64,000 nucleotides of DNA from Alkalicoccus urumqiensis (GTDB lineage Bacteria > Bacillota > Bacilli > Bacillales > Salisediminibacteriaceae), in NCBI RefSeq assembly GCF_002993335.1, contig NZ_PVNS01000012.1, forward strand, positions 1 to 64,000, in the 5' to 3' direction. The notes under the pieces are model-generated. The model was given only the letters and a program-made list of their open reading frames with translations, ran no database searches and was not told where the DNA came from. Of this stretch, positions 35,457-45,715 are shown piece after piece (position 1 is the first letter of the stretch; every line of letters starts with the position of its first letter). Made by a program: the position numbers and the translations under genes.

Positions 35457-35459
35457 AGC

Positions 35460-36626
<1,167 letters not shown>

Positions 36627-36664
36627 TCAAAAAAGAGTAATACAACCCGTTGATTACGTTACCT

Positions 36665-36694
36665 AGTTTACACGAATTTTTTTCGTTAAGTCAA
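36665..36694 (-). promoter_or_regulatory. Sigma-A promoter of pdhABCD with an overlapping palindrome
   Basis: On the minus strand TTGACT (36694-36689) and TAAACT (36670-36665) are 18 bases apart. The spacer contains the perfect palindrome ACGAA-N5-TTCGT (36672-36686), a possible operator. Confidence 0.65.
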
Positions 36695-36927
36695 CGCTTT
36701 TGACTAGTAATTCAACAAATAAACCGAAAAATTATTGTTTACTTATTCACATTCCATTTCCCGGCTGTATCAATACTGGAGGATAGGCTGTTATACTGCT
36801 GACGTTCCTGAACACGGAACCCTTTTCCGCTATACCCTTTTTGCTGCTCCTCTATACATATCTGACTTAAGGAATTTATCCGCGGGCTTGTATTTCCTAT
36901 CTCCTCCTCAGAGAAACTGCATAATAA

Positions 36928-36964
36928 AAAAGCGGCCCCCTGAAAAATCAGGACACCGCTTTTG
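36928..36964 (-). terminator. Terminator of ykyA
   Basis: AAAAGCGG...CCTGA/TCAGG...CCGCTTTT stem with an internal mismatch, followed by a T run on the minus strand. Confidence 0.65.
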
Positions 36965-36966
36965 TA

Positions 36967-37617
36967 TTATTCCTCTTCACTCACAGCTACATTCAATTCT
37001 GCTTCCTCATAAAACGAAAGTTTTTCCTGATTGAATGTTTCTGTAGCTTCGTTAAACGTTTCGTTGGCGTTTTCTACTTCATCATAGGAGGCATTTACTG
37101 CTTCATGCTGTGCCTGAAGTTCTTCTACTTCTACTTCCTCATCAGCAACCATCTGATACAGGCGCTGATCCTCATCGATTGATGCAATATACTGTTCATA
37201 TAATGTTTCATACGCGCTGAAGCGCTCATCCATCGCATTCTGGACACTTTCTGCAGAACTCTGCAGCTCTTCATCCAGTTCAGCAACAGCATCCTCTGCC
37301 TCCTGGAACTGCTCATAGGAGGACTGGATAATTTCTCTTTCCTGATCCATTAATGAACGCCGCTCCTCCGCAGAAGATACAGCCTCCTCCGAAAGGGGTG
37401 CAATGTCCTCCACCTCCGAAATCTCAAGCATTTCGTTATAAAGCTCGGTCTCCTGTGTTTCCTGTTCACTGAGCGGCTGCTGAACTTCTTCTGCGTCCTG
37501 TTCTGCAGCTACCGCTTCTTCCCATTCATCAAAAACGTTCTGCGCTGCATTTTCACCGCTGCAGCCGGCGAGCAGCGTGACGAACAATCCGCCCGCTAAA
37601 ATATGTAAACTTTTCAA
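36967..37617 (-). CDS. ykyA: YkyA family putative cell-wall-binding lipoprotein
   Basis: A 216-residue lipoprotein: signal SLHILAGGLFVTLLAGCSGEN with a lipobox, then a long helical, coiled-coil-like acidic domain (EEAEQ-rich heptads through residue 215). It matches the YkyA family, annotated as putative cell-wall-binding lipoproteins of unknown role. I chose the TTG start at 37617 because GGAGGG lies 6 bases upstream; the longer frame to 37722 codes an unlikely Cys-rich prefix. It sits between def and pdhA as in B. subtilis. Confidence 0.85.
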   Translation of the reverse strand: MKSLHILAGGLFVTLLAGCSGENAAQNVFDEWEEAVAAEQDAEEVQQPLSEQETQETELYNEMLEISEVEDIAPLSEEAVSSAEERRSLMDQEREIIQSSYEQFQEAEDAVAELDEELQSSAESVQNAMDERFSAYETLYEQYIASIDEDQRLYQMVADEEVEVEELQAQHEAVNASYDEVENANETFNEATETFNQEKLSFYEEAELNVAVSEEE

Positions 37618-37799
37618 GTTAAGCCCTCCTATGTTTAATTTACTCCTAAACAAAAGTATCGCAATTTCCTCTTGTTTACAAGTCTTATTTCCCCCCTCAT
37701 GAAAACAACATCGGACATTCACCCGAAAAACTTCCTCCTCGAAAACAGGCGTTTCATGTTATATTATCTTAGGTATATAGTTTAAAAGGAGCGATTGTG

Positions 37800-38381
37800 A
37801 TGATTACAATGAACGATATAATACGGGAAGGCCATCCCGGTCTCCGGACACCCGCTGAAACTGTGCCGGTCCCATTAACAGAATCCCATAAAGAACTGGC
37901 CGAGAAAATGATAGAGTTTCTGCGTAACGGCCAGGATCCTGAAGCTGCAGAAAAATATGATCTCCGCCCGGGTGTCGGCCTCGCCGCCCCTCAGCTGAAT
38001 GAAGCACTGAAAATTATCGCTGTAAGAACGATGGATGATAACGGAGAGCCGGAAGAACACATTTTGATCAATCCGGAAATCGTAAGTCATTCCCGGAACA
38101 CGGCGTATCTGGAATCCGGAGAAGGCTGCTTATCGGTGGATCGTCCGGTCGAAGGCATCGTACCGAGGTACTCCCGGATAAAAGTCGATGCATATGACCT
38201 GAATGGTGAAAAAAAGCGGCTCCGCTTCAGAGGTTATGAAGCGATCGTTGTACAGCATGAGATTGATCACCTTCATGGAATTATGTTCTATGACCGCATT
38301 GAAGAATTCAACGATAAACTGAAACAGCCTCTTCCTCCTCACGCTGTTATTGCAAGAAGCGATGCAGAGACCGTTATTTAA
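37800..38381 (+). CDS. def: Peptide deformylase
   Basis: A 193-residue type 2 (long) peptide deformylase, removing the formyl group from new proteins. All three motifs are present: GVGLAAPQLN (GxGLAAxQ), EGCLSVD (EGCxS, metal Cys) and QHEIDHLHG (HExDH, metal His and catalytic Glu). The type 2 insertion lies around residues 50-60 (DPEAAEKYDLRPG). ATG 37800 has AAAGGAG 8 bases upstream; the in-frame GTG 3 bases earlier is a weaker choice. Confidence 0.96.
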   Translation: MITMNDIIREGHPGLRTPAETVPVPLTESHKELAEKMIEFLRNGQDPEAAEKYDLRPGVGLAAPQLNEALKIIAVRTMDDNGEPEEHILINPEIVSHSRNTAYLESGEGCLSVDRPVEGIVPRYSRIKVDAYDLNGEKKRLRFRGYEAIVVQHEIDHLHGIMFYDRIEEFNDKLKQPLPPHAVIARSDAETVI

Positions 38382-38399
38382 ATAGATTATTGGCGCTGA

Positions 38400-38436
38400 G
38401 AACGTTTCTTCCTTTTATGAAGAAGCGTTTTTATTT
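38400..38436 (+). terminator. Terminator of def
   Basis: AACGTTTCTTC/GAAGAAGCGTT stem (one mismatch) followed by TTTATTTT. Confidence 0.8.
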
Positions 38437-38512
38437 TACGCGGATACAGGTATATTTCCATTTTCAAAAGTCTTTTACAGCCCTTTAGCAGAAGGAAGCA
38501 GGGAGGTCAACC

Positions 38513-38662
38513 TTGAATTGCGGCGGCGGAAGGTTTAAAATATGGAAAAGGTGGAGAGAACGGATTTCAGAAAATATAACTGCAGGCCTCGGCAGTCAGC
38601 CGGAAGCACAGCACTATGTCTGTGTAGCTGTCGAATTTAACTTCCCGTTGTTGTATGTCTGA
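38513..38662 (+). CDS. Possible small protein (49 residues)
   Basis: A TTG-initiated frame with a good GGGAGGT ribosome site 5 bases upstream. The product starts MNCGGGRFKIWKRWRERIS and ends FNFPLLYV: a basic amphipathic front part and a short hydrophobic end. It has no family I recognise and may be chance; the ribosome site and clear position between def and rpoY are the only support. Confidence 0.25.
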   Translation: MNCGGGRFKIWKRWRERISENITAGLGSQPEAQHYVCVAVEFNFPLLYV

Positions 38663-38725
38663 AAGCAAAACGGACTTTACAGCCTAATACCAGTATGTTC
38701 ATTTTATAGAAAAGGAGATTATCGA

Positions 38726-38944
38726 ATGATTTTTAAAGTATTTTATCAGGAAACGTTATCGGAAGTACCTGTGCGTGAACGCACGGATTCTATGTATGTG
38801 GAAGCAGAAACGGAAGAAGAGGTCCGAAAAGGATTAAAAGAGCGCAGCTACAATATTGAGTATGTGACCCCGCTGTCAGATGCTGCTCTGGCCTATGAAA
38901 AAGAAACCAATGACGATTTTGAAGTGGAGAGTCTGGATCAATGA
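38726..38944 (+). CDS. rpoY: RNA polymerase epsilon subunit
   Basis: A 72-residue small subunit (YkzG) of Bacillota RNA polymerase. The sequence [59 protein letters not shown] is diagnostic. It overlaps rnjA in ATGA; the rpoY-rnjA coupling is conserved in Bacillota. AAAGGAG precedes the ATG. Confidence 0.95.
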   Translation: MIFKVFYQETLSEVPVRERTDSMYVEAETEEEVRKGLKERSYNIEYVTPLSDAALAYEKETNDDFEVESLDQ

Positions 38945-40605
38945 AAGTGAAAAACCATCAGGTAGCTGTTTTTTCCCTCGGGGGTCTTGGGGAAATCGGC
39001 AAAAATATGTATGCAGTTCAGTTTCAGGATGAAATTATCGTTATTGATTCCGGCATTAAGTTTCCAGAAGATGACCTTCTCGGCATCGATTATGTTATCC
39101 CGGATTACACGTACCTTGTGCGCAATGAAGACAAAATTAAAGGTGTGTTTATCACGCACGGGCACGAAGACCATATAGGAAGCGTGCCCTACCTGCTTAA
39201 ATCGATCAACGTACCGATTTATGCCGGTAAGCTGGCGCTGGCTTTAATCCGGAACAAATTAGAGGAGCACGGACTGCTCCGCACAGCAAAGCTTCACGAA
39301 ATTAATGAAGATTCTGTGATCAAATTTCAAAAGACATCCGTTTCCTTTTTCCACACTACACACAGTATTCCCGACTCATACGGGGTAGTGGTGAAAACGC
39401 CGTCAGGAAATATTGTACAGACAGGTGACTTCAAATTTGACTTCACCCCAGTAGGCACACCGGCCAACTTGTCGAAAATGGCAAAAATCGGGGAAGAAGG
39501 CGTTCTCTGTCTGCTTTCTGACAGTACCAATGCGGAAGTTCCCGGTTTTACTATGTCCGAGCGGAAAGTCGGGGAGAGTATTGAATCTATTTTCCGCAAA
39601 GTAGACGGCAGAATTATCTTTGCCACATTTGCATCAAACATCTACCGCCTGCAGCAGGCCGTGGAATCTGCTGTTAAATACCGCCGGAAAGTCGCGGTTT
39701 TCGGAAGGAGTATGGAGTCTTCCATTTCCATCGGAAGAGAGCTTGGCTACATTAAAGCTCCGGACAGCACGTTTATCGATGCCAATCAGCTGAACAAGCT
39801 TCCTGCGGACCAGGTACTGATTCTCTGTACCGGCAGTCAGGGCGAGCCGATGGCAGCTCTTTCCCGGATCGCACACGGCACACACCGCCAGATCCAAATT
39901 ATTCCCGGGGATACCGTCGTTTTCTCTTCCTCACCCATTCCCGGAAACACACAGAGTGTCAGCAAAATTATCAACCAGCTTTTCCGTGCCGGTGCTGAAG
40001 TGATTCACGGATCATTAAATGATATTCACACTTCGGGACACGGAAGCCAGGAAGAACAGAAGCTGATGCTCCGGCTGATGAAACCGAAATATTTCATGCC
40101 GATTCACGGGGAATACAGGATGCTGAAGATGCATGCTGATATGGCGCAGGACTGCGGCGTTCCCGAAGAGAACTGCTTCGTTATGGATATCGGAGATGTT
40201 CTGGCGATGGATAAAGAGGAAGCTGCTCCAGCCGGGAAAATTCCTGCCGGTTCAGTTTACGTGGATGGCAGCGGCATCGGCGATATCGGAAACATCGTGC
40301 TTAGAGACCGCCGGATTCTATCCGAGGAAGGCCTCGTTGTCGTAGTCGTCAGTCTGAACATGAAAGATTTCAAAGTTGCTTCCGGTCCGGATATTATTTC
40401 ACGCGGTTTCGTCTACATGAGGGAATCCGGAGATCTGATCCACGAAGCACAGCGGAAACTTCATGGTCACCTGCAGAACATGATGGGTAACAAAACGACG
40501 CAGTGGTCAGAAATTAAAAATTCGATTTCCGATACACTCGGACCGTTCCTCTATGAACGGACGAAGCGGAAGCCGATGATCCTGCCGATCATTATGGAAG
40601 TGTAA
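38941..40605 (+). CDS. rnjA: Ribonuclease J1
   Basis: A 554-residue metallo-beta-lactamase/beta-CASP ribonuclease with 5'-to-3' exonuclease and endonuclease activity, central to mRNA decay and rRNA maturation. The metal site [26 protein letters not shown], the beta-CASP segment with GSQGEP, and the final [14 protein letters not shown] are all present; the C-terminal domain is complete. Coupled to rpoY. Confidence 0.98.
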   Translation: MKVKNHQVAVFSLGGLGEIGKNMYAVQFQDEIIVIDSGIKFPEDDLLGIDYVIPDYTYLVRNEDKIKGVFITHGHEDHIGSVPYLLKSINVPIYAGKLALALIRNKLEEHGLLRTAKLHEINEDSVIKFQKTSVSFFHTTHSIPDSYGVVVKTPSGNIVQTGDFKFDFTPVGTPANLSKMAKIGEEGVLCLLSDSTNAEVPGFTMSERKVGESIESIFRKVDGRIIFATFASNIYRLQQAVESAVKYRRKVAVFGRSMESSISIGRELGYIKAPDSTFIDANQLNKLPADQVLILCTGSQGEPMAALSRIAHGTHRQIQIIPGDTVVFSSSPIPGNTQSVSKIINQLFRAGAEVIHGSLNDIHTSGHGSQEEQKLMLRLMKPKYFMPIHGEYRMLKMHADMAQDCGVPEENCFVMDIGDVLAMDKEEAAPAGKIPAGSVYVDGSGIGDIGNIVLRDRRILSEEGLVVVVVSLNMKDFKVASGPDIISRGFVYMRESGDLIHEAQRKLHGHLQNMMGNKTTQWSEIKNSISDTLGPFLYERTKRKPMILPIIMEV

Positions 40606-40644
40606 TATTAATAAAAGAAGCAGGATCAGCTCCTGCTTCCTCCT

Positions 40645-40678
40645 ACAGCTCTCACTTTACATGTGAGGGCTGTTTTTT
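40645..40678 (+). terminator. Terminator of rpoY-rnjA
   Basis: ACAGC-CTCAC/GTGAG-GCTGT stem with one mismatch and TTTTTT after it. A shorter AGCAGGA/TCCTGCT hairpin lies just before (40618-40636). Confidence 0.85.
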
Positions 40679-40790
40679 ACGGTTTAACACTCTTCATCTG
40701 ATGCCGCAGATATCCTGTAAGAGTCACTTCGACATGCAAAAGATGTTAAAGATCTGCATGCAGAGCTGTGAGAGTTCATGCATGTAACGA

Positions 40791-41471
40791 TTACATCGTT
40801 CCTGCATCGTCATCATCAAACAGCGCCTGCTCCATGCGGGTTATGTCTTTATCTGCTCCGATAACGATCAGAATATCTCCTTTTTTGATGTTCTGATCCG
40901 GAGCCGGAGATACATCAATATACTCCTCCCGCTTGACCGCCATGATATTGCAGCCGAATTTGGCCCGGATATCCAGATCGATAAGCGATCTTCCATCCAC
41001 GCGCTGCCCTGCCATTAATTCGACAATGCTGTATTCATCGGAAAGCTCCAGATAGTCGAGCACGTTTTTGGAAACTATATTGTGCGCAATGCGGATACCC
41101 ATATCTCTTTCCGGGTGAACTACTTTATGGGCGCCGATTTTCAGCAGCACCTTTTCATGGTAATCATTCTGCGCTTTCACCGTAATATGCGGAAGTCCCA
41201 GTTCTACCAGCATCAGTGTTGTAAGTATGCTGGACTGAATATTATCGCCGATGGCAACGATCACGTGATCAAAATTACGGATTCCGAGGCTTCTCAGCGT
41301 GTTTTCGTCCGTTGTATCCGCCATGACAGCGTGCGTCGCTACAGAGGCATATTCATTAACTTTATCTTCATTGATATCGATCGCCAGAACTTCCATTCCC
41401 TGATCGTTTAATTCTTTACATATACTGCCGCCGAAACGGCCGAGTCCAATGACAGCAAATTGTTTTTTCAT
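40791..41471 (-). CDS. ktrC: Ktr potassium uptake regulatory subunit (KtrC type)
   Basis: A 226-residue RCK protein that gates a Ktr potassium channel. An RCK_N Rossmann domain (FAVIGLGRFGGSICKEL; acidic end of strand 2 in AIDINED) is joined to an RCK_C domain (about 140-215), which in KtrA/KtrC binds c-di-AMP. In B. subtilis ktrC (ykqB) also neighbours rnjA. No membrane subunit (KtrB/KtrD) is encoded here, so it must pair with one made elsewhere. It is about 60% identical by eye to the KtrA at 46988, mostly in the first domain. Confidence 0.92.
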   Translation of the reverse strand: MKKQFAVIGLGRFGGSICKELNDQGMEVLAIDINEDKVNEYASVATHAVMADTTDENTLRSLGIRNFDHVIVAIGDNIQSSILTTLMLVELGLPHITVKAQNDYHEKVLLKIGAHKVVHPERDMGIRIAHNIVSKNVLDYLELSDEYSIVELMAGQRVDGRSLIDLDIRAKFGCNIMAVKREEYIDVSPAPDQNIKKGDILIVIGADKDITRMEQALFDDDDAGTM

Positions 41472-41619
41472 AATGTCGGTTAAAGAACCTGCCTCCTCTC
41501 TCTTTCATTATCATACATTTGCCCGGAGATGGTTTCAATCAGTAAATTCACGTTTGCTCCCACGGCCCTGTATGGTACACTCATAGTTGTGAATTCATCC
41601 TAAGGAGGTAGCATACAAC

Positions 41620-42468
41620 ATGCCAGAATGGTTTGAAGCAATCAACTGGGCTGCAATTGGCACAAAAGCAGTAACGGTCACAGCTCAGCTGGTAGGAATT
41701 CTTATTGTCTTTTTTATTGTCCGCGCTGTCGGACGACGATTTATTTCTTCGGGATTTACAAAAATGAGTGCACAGCGAAACATTTCCCCCGGACGTACGA
41801 AAACGCTGGAGAAGCTTGCCAGCAGTGTTTTCTCCTATATCCTGATTTTTATCGTCATTACGCTGATTGTCGGCGTGTTTGAATATGACGTTACGGCGCT
41901 GATTGCCGGTGCTGGTATCGTCGGTCTTGCCATCGGTTTCGGTGCCCAGGGGCTCGTCAGTGATATCGTGACAGGGTTTTTCATTCTCCTGGAGAAACAG
42001 ATTGATGTGGACGAATATGTCACACTCGCCGGCCTCGACGGCGTCGTGGAGGAAGTCGGTCTACGCACAACAAAACTGCGTGGATTTGACGGCACTGTTC
42101 ATTATATCCCGAACCGCGAAATTGGCAGCCTGAGCAATCATTCCCGATCCAACATGCGTGCTCTCGTCGATATTGGCATCTCCTACGATGATAATATTGA
42201 TGAAGCTGCAAAAGTGATGCAGGAAGCCTGCGACAAGGTGAAAGCAGAACTCGGAGATACGATTACGGAAGGTCCGGATGTGCTGGGTGTTCAGACGCTC
42301 GGAGACAGCGAAGTCGTTCTTCGTGTGCTTGCCAAAACGGCCAATATGGAGCAGTGGGGGGTAGAGCGTCTTCTGCGTAAAGAGATTAAAGAAGCGTTCG
42401 ACCGCAATGGTATTGAAATCCCTTTCCCTCATCAAGTAAATATGTATAAGGGAGAGCAGCACGGATAA
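41620..42468 (+). CDS. ykuT: MscS-family mechanosensitive channel (YkuT type)
   Basis: A 282-residue small-conductance channel. Three transmembrane helices (about 20-120); the pore helix is seen as ALIAGAGIVGLAIGFGAQGLVSDIVTGFFILLEKQIDVDEYV, followed by the beta and alpha/beta cytoplasmic cage (VGLRTTKLRGFDGTVHYIPNREIG). It opens under osmotic downshock to release solutes. It starts after AAGGAGG and is divergent from ktrC; a KtrC/MscS pair points to osmotic adjustment. Confidence 0.9.
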   Translation: MPEWFEAINWAAIGTKAVTVTAQLVGILIVFFIVRAVGRRFISSGFTKMSAQRNISPGRTKTLEKLASSVFSYILIFIVITLIVGVFEYDVTALIAGAGIVGLAIGFGAQGLVSDIVTGFFILLEKQIDVDEYVTLAGLDGVVEEVGLRTTKLRGFDGTVHYIPNREIGSLSNHSRSNMRALVDIGISYDDNIDEAAKVMQEACDKVKAELGDTITEGPDVLGVQTLGDSEVVLRVLAKTANMEQWGVERLLRKEIKEAFDRNGIEIPFPHQVNMYKGEQHG

Positions 42469-42553
42469 ATTCTGCCTCATGGAAAACGAGACAGAAACCT
42501 GTTTAACAAAATCAACTTCACCGCGTCCGGCAGCTGCCGCCGCTGGTAAAATC

Positions 42554-42591
42554 AAACCGGCTGACCGCTCTCAGAGCGGTCAGCCGGTTTT
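42554..42591. terminator. Bidirectional terminator between the MscS and deacetylase genes
   Basis: AAACCGGCTGACCGCTCT/AGAGCGGTCAGCCGGTTT, nearly a perfect 17-18-base stem with a minimal loop. Confidence 0.85.
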
Positions 42592-42708
42592 ACGTATATC
42601 CTTTTCATCCGCGGTATTATCGTTAAATGCATACACTGCTGCAGACGTAGAAGAGCCGGACAGCAGAAGTGCTTCCTCCCGATTACCGCTCTTCTTATTC
42701 CAAAGCCA

Positions 42709-43866
42709 TTAGTTATTCTGCTCGACGGAGGCATCTCTGCTGGACAGCCATTCCACAAGCCATTCCACTCCGGGAGCGAGCGCCTGCTCCTCCGGTTTTA
42801 ATGTGGAGGAATGAAGTCCGGACGCGCTGTCTACACCCAGCCAGAACATGAGACCTGGTATCTCTTCAAGAAAATAACCAAAGTCCTCACCGGTCATCGC
42901 TTTTGAACTTTCTTCAAAGGCAATGACGTTCGACTCCACTGCCGCTGACTTAAACGATTCAAATAACGTTTCATCATTATATACCTGACAGTAGGAGGAA
43001 CCGTAATCAACGCTCGTGCTGCAGCGGAAAGAAGCTTCGATCCCGCGGAGCATTCCCTCGATCCGTTCTTTTACCTCCTGCATTGCTTCCACAGAGAGCG
43101 TCCGGATCGTTCCTTCCACCCGCGCTTTCTCTGCAATGATATTCTGCTTCGTGCCGGATTCCATCTTCCCGATCGTAACGACGGCGGAATCAAGCGGTGA
43201 CACATTCCGTGAGACGATCGTCTGAAGCTGAGTAATAAAATGTGCGGCAGCCACAGTCATATCCTCTGCTGTATGTGGAAAGGCAGCGTGACCGCCCCGG
43301 CCGTGAAAGTCGATAAACAGTTCACTCGTATTCGCGAAAAGAATACCCGGATTCGCTGCACACGTTCCGACTGGATAATCTGGTGCGATATGGAGTGCAT
43401 AGATTTCATCCGGCCGGTATTTCTGAAACAGTTCCGACTGCATCATAGGCAGAGCGCCACCAGGGCCCTCTTCAGCCGGCTGAAATAAAAACAACATATT
43501 GTTTACCGGTCTTTGATCCGCAAAATATTCCACAAGCGACGAGCCGATCGTCATATGAAAATCATGGCCGCAGGCATGCATCATGCCTTCGTGCTGAGAA
43601 GAGAAGGAATAGCCGGTTTCTTCTGTAATAGGCAGACCATCCATATCCGCGCGCCATGCAATGGTCCTGTCCGGCTTCGTTCCTTCGATAAAAACAAATA
43701 TACCTGTTTTCCATGTATGGATATGCACGTGCGGTGCATCAACCTCATAAAAAATATCCAGCAGATACTTCTGTGTCTTAAACTCCTGAAATCCTGCCTC
43801 CGGAATTTGATGAAGCGCCCGGCGGCGGGCCGCCAGGCGCTCTTCATCCCAAATATACTCTGTCAT
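42709..43866 (-). CDS. ykuR: N-acetyl-diaminopimelate deacetylase (YkuR)
   Basis: A 385-residue M20-family metallohydrolase that removes acetate from N-acetyl-LL-diaminopimelate on the acetylase route to lysine and peptidoglycan. Metal-site motifs: MHACGHDFHMT, QPAEEGPGGA and ALHIAPDYPVGT. It follows dapH directly (43866 is shared), the usual dapH-dapL pairing of Bacillus. The tail VEWLSSRDASVEQNN extends a little beyond typical homologues. Confidence 0.9.
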   Translation of the reverse strand: MTEYIWDEERLAARRRALHQIPEAGFQEFKTQKYLLDIFYEVDAPHVHIHTWKTGIFVFIEGTKPDRTIAWRADMDGLPITEETGYSFSSQHEGMMHACGHDFHMTIGSSLVEYFADQRPVNNMLFLFQPAEEGPGGALPMMQSELFQKYRPDEIYALHIAPDYPVGTCAANPGILFANTSELFIDFHGRGGHAAFPHTAEDMTVAAAHFITQLQTIVSRNVSPLDSAVVTIGKMESGTKQNIIAEKARVEGTIRTLSVEAMQEVKERIEGMLRGIEASFRCSTSVDYGSSYCQVYNDETLFESFKSAAVESNVIAFEESSKAMTGEDFGYFLEEIPGLMFWLGVDSASGLHSSTLKPEEQALAPGVEWLVEWLSSRDASVEQNN

Positions 43867-44582
43867 TATTTCTTCAGCTTTCTAAGTTCCTGTTTAATTT
43901 CTGTCTTTCCCTTCGTCTGGTCATCAATTTCTTTGATGACTCTCGCAGGTGTACCTGCAACCACGGTGTTTGGCGCAACATCTTCGGTTACGATGGCTCC
44001 TGCTGCCACAACAGATCCTTCACCAACGGTTACACCTTCCAGGATGACGGCGTTAGCACCGACTACGACTCCATCTTCAATCGTTACAGGCTTTGCAGAA
44101 GGCGGCTCAATGACACCGGCCAGCACAGCTCCTGCACCAATGTGACAGTTTTTGCCAACCGTAGCTCTTCCTCCGAGAACAGCATTCATATCAATCATTG
44201 TTCCTTCGCCAACTACCGAACCGATGTTAATGGAAGCACCCATCATAATAACAGCAGAATCGCCGATTTCCACCTGTTCACGGATCAGAGCGCCCGGTTC
44301 AATCCGTGCGTGAATGTTTTTCATGTCCAGAAGCGGAATGGCAGAATTTCGACGATCGTTCTCAATAACAAAGTCGTCAATCCGGCTTTCATTCTGTTTC
44401 AGTACTTCCTGAATATCCGCCCATTCACCGAAGAGAACACCTGTCTCTCCCTGAATAAAAGATTTTGTGGAGCTGCCGAAGTCAATACCGTCAAGCTTCC
44501 CTTTAATATGTACTTTTACCGGAGTGGATTTTTCCGCATCCGAGATATACTGAATAATTTCATTTGCATCCATTTGTTTCAT
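43866..44582 (-). CDS. dapH: Tetrahydrodipicolinate N-acetyltransferase
   Basis: A 238-residue acetyltransferase (YkuQ) that acetylates tetrahydrodipicolinate in the lysine pathway. An N-terminal alpha/beta domain is followed by a left-handed beta-helix of hexapeptide repeats ([73 protein letters not shown]). The start [13 protein letters not shown] at 44582 is set by AAGGAGG 9 bases upstream; longer readings have none. Coupled to ykuR. Confidence 0.95.
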   Translation of the reverse strand: MKQMDANEIIQYISDAEKSTPVKVHIKGKLDGIDFGSSTKSFIQGETGVLFGEWADIQEVLKQNESRIDDFVIENDRRNSAIPLLDMKNIHARIEPGALIREQVEIGDSAVIMMGASINIGSVVGEGTMIDMNAVLGGRATVGKNCHIGAGAVLAGVIEPPSAKPVTIEDGVVVGANAVILEGVTVGEGSVVAAGAIVTEDVAPNTVVAGTPARVIKEIDDQTKGKTEIKQELRKLKK

Positions 44583-44618
44583 GAGTATAAGCCTCCTTAA
44601 ATTATCTTTCCGTCTCCT

Positions 44619-44647
44619 ATCATAATTCAACCGCTCATTTCATGCAA
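44619..44647 (-). promoter_or_regulatory. Sigma-A promoter of dapH-ykuR
   Basis: TTGCAT and TATGAT separated by 17 bases on the minus strand, ending 37 bases before the dapH start. Confidence 0.65.
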
Positions 44648-44656
44648 CCGGAGCGG

Positions 44657-45715
44657 TCATTCGTACACTTTTGTAATAAATACGGTCGGATTTGCAGCGA
44701 GGTCAATTTCTTCATAAAGGAATGATTCTCCATCCCGTTCGTAGGTTCTAACTACAGGACGCTGCGGTAGTCCTTTATGCTGGCCGGTGACAACGGCCGT
44801 CCTGTTATTGGAGAGTTTCACCTGGGTGCCATTTGGATAAAAAGCGACAGCACGGAGAAATTTCCATACTACGTTGTGGTCGTACCATTCTCCCGTTCTG
44901 CTCATGATATACTCTGCAGCTTCGTGCGGAAACAACTGCCGGTCCTCCCCCTCTTCTCCTTCCGACGTGAGGCGGTCATAATCGTTCGTAACAGCTACAA
45001 TCTTAGCAAGAAAATGGATATCCTCTTCACTCATACCGCGGGGTGCTCCTGTTCCGTCCAGATGTTCGTGATGAGCAAGCGCAATATGAGCGGAGAGTGT
45101 ACTTATTTCCGAAGATTTCCGGAGAAGGTTAAACCCTTTCCAGGAATGATGCTTTAATTCCTCCTCGTTTCCTGCATATCCCTGCGGAAGTTCTCTCACA
45201 GGAATAGGACCCGCGTATTTGCCGGCATCATGAAGAAGTGCTCCGACAGCCAGTTCTTCCAGACGGCTTCGGTTCATTCCCATCTGAATGCCGATCATCG
45301 AGGACATCAGACAGACCTGCAGCAGATGAATAAACAGGGCATTACTCTGCGTACGTATATCGGTTACAGCGATTAATACGTCTTTATTTTCCATTAACTC
45401 GTCCAGAAGTGTCGTGACCGTCTCCTGTACATTTTTTGTGTTCACCGGCTTATCCTGCTGAATATACTGGATGGATTCCGAGAGCGTCTGGACCGCTCTC
45501 CGCTTTGTCGTTTCAGAAATAACTTCTTCGTGGTCAATATCAGGAAAGCGGTCGTCCTCAATAAACAGAGAATGAACGCCCATCATTCTCAGTTTCGTTA
45601 ACAGCCCGACGGTTAATACGACGCCTTTATGAAGAAGGATCCTTCCGTCGTCAGCCAGTATGTTTTTACCAAGTTTTTCACCCTGATTCACATTATCCAG
45701 TGATTTATAGCGCAT
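44657..45715 (-). CDS. HD-GYP-type domain protein
   Basis: A 352-residue protein. After an N-terminal region that begins MRYKSLDNVNQGEKLGKNIL, an HD-GYP-like phosphodiesterase domain (about 115-300) shows LLHDAGKYAGPIP (HD) and HHEHLDGTGAPRGMSEEDIHFLAKIVAVTNDYDRL. The loop is GAP instead of GYP, so c-di-GMP activity is plausible but not assured. The start at 45715 follows GGGGGAGG; it overlaps the preceding MscS gene by 11 bases. Confidence 0.85.
   Translation of the reverse strand: MRYKSLDNVNQGEKLGKNILADDGRILLHKGVVLTVGLLTKLRMMGVHSLFIEDDRFPDIDHEEVISETTKRRAVQTLSESIQYIQQDKPVNTKNVQETVTTLLDELMENKDVLIAVTDIRTQSNALFIHLLQVCLMSSMIGIQMGMNRSRLEELAVGALLHDAGKYAGPIPVRELPQGYAGNEEELKHHSWKGFNLLRKSSEISTLSAHIALAHHEHLDGTGAPRGMSEEDIHFLAKIVAVTNDYDRLTSEGEEGEDRQLFPHEAAEYIMSRTGEWYDHNVVWKFLRAVAFYPNGTQVKLSNNRTAVVTGQHKGLPQRPVVRTYERDGESFLYEEIDLAANPTVFITKVYE

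Larger units (their letters stand above)
38382..38725. other. Intergenic region before rpoY-rnjA
   Basis: A 344-base stretch. After the def terminator it holds a possible 49-codon frame at 38513-38662 and an untranslated region before rpoY. No clear promoter box was found. Confidence 0.6.

Noticed and set aside
37617-37722. Upstream extension of ykyA to 37722
   Set aside because: It would put the lipoprotein signal 35 residues in, has no ribosome site, and encodes a Cys-rich prefix unlike the family.
40700-40790. Imperfect inverted repeats (ATGCA repeats) between rnjA and ktrC
   Set aside because: No stem longer than about 7 bases, no T run, and no matching element elsewhere in the window.
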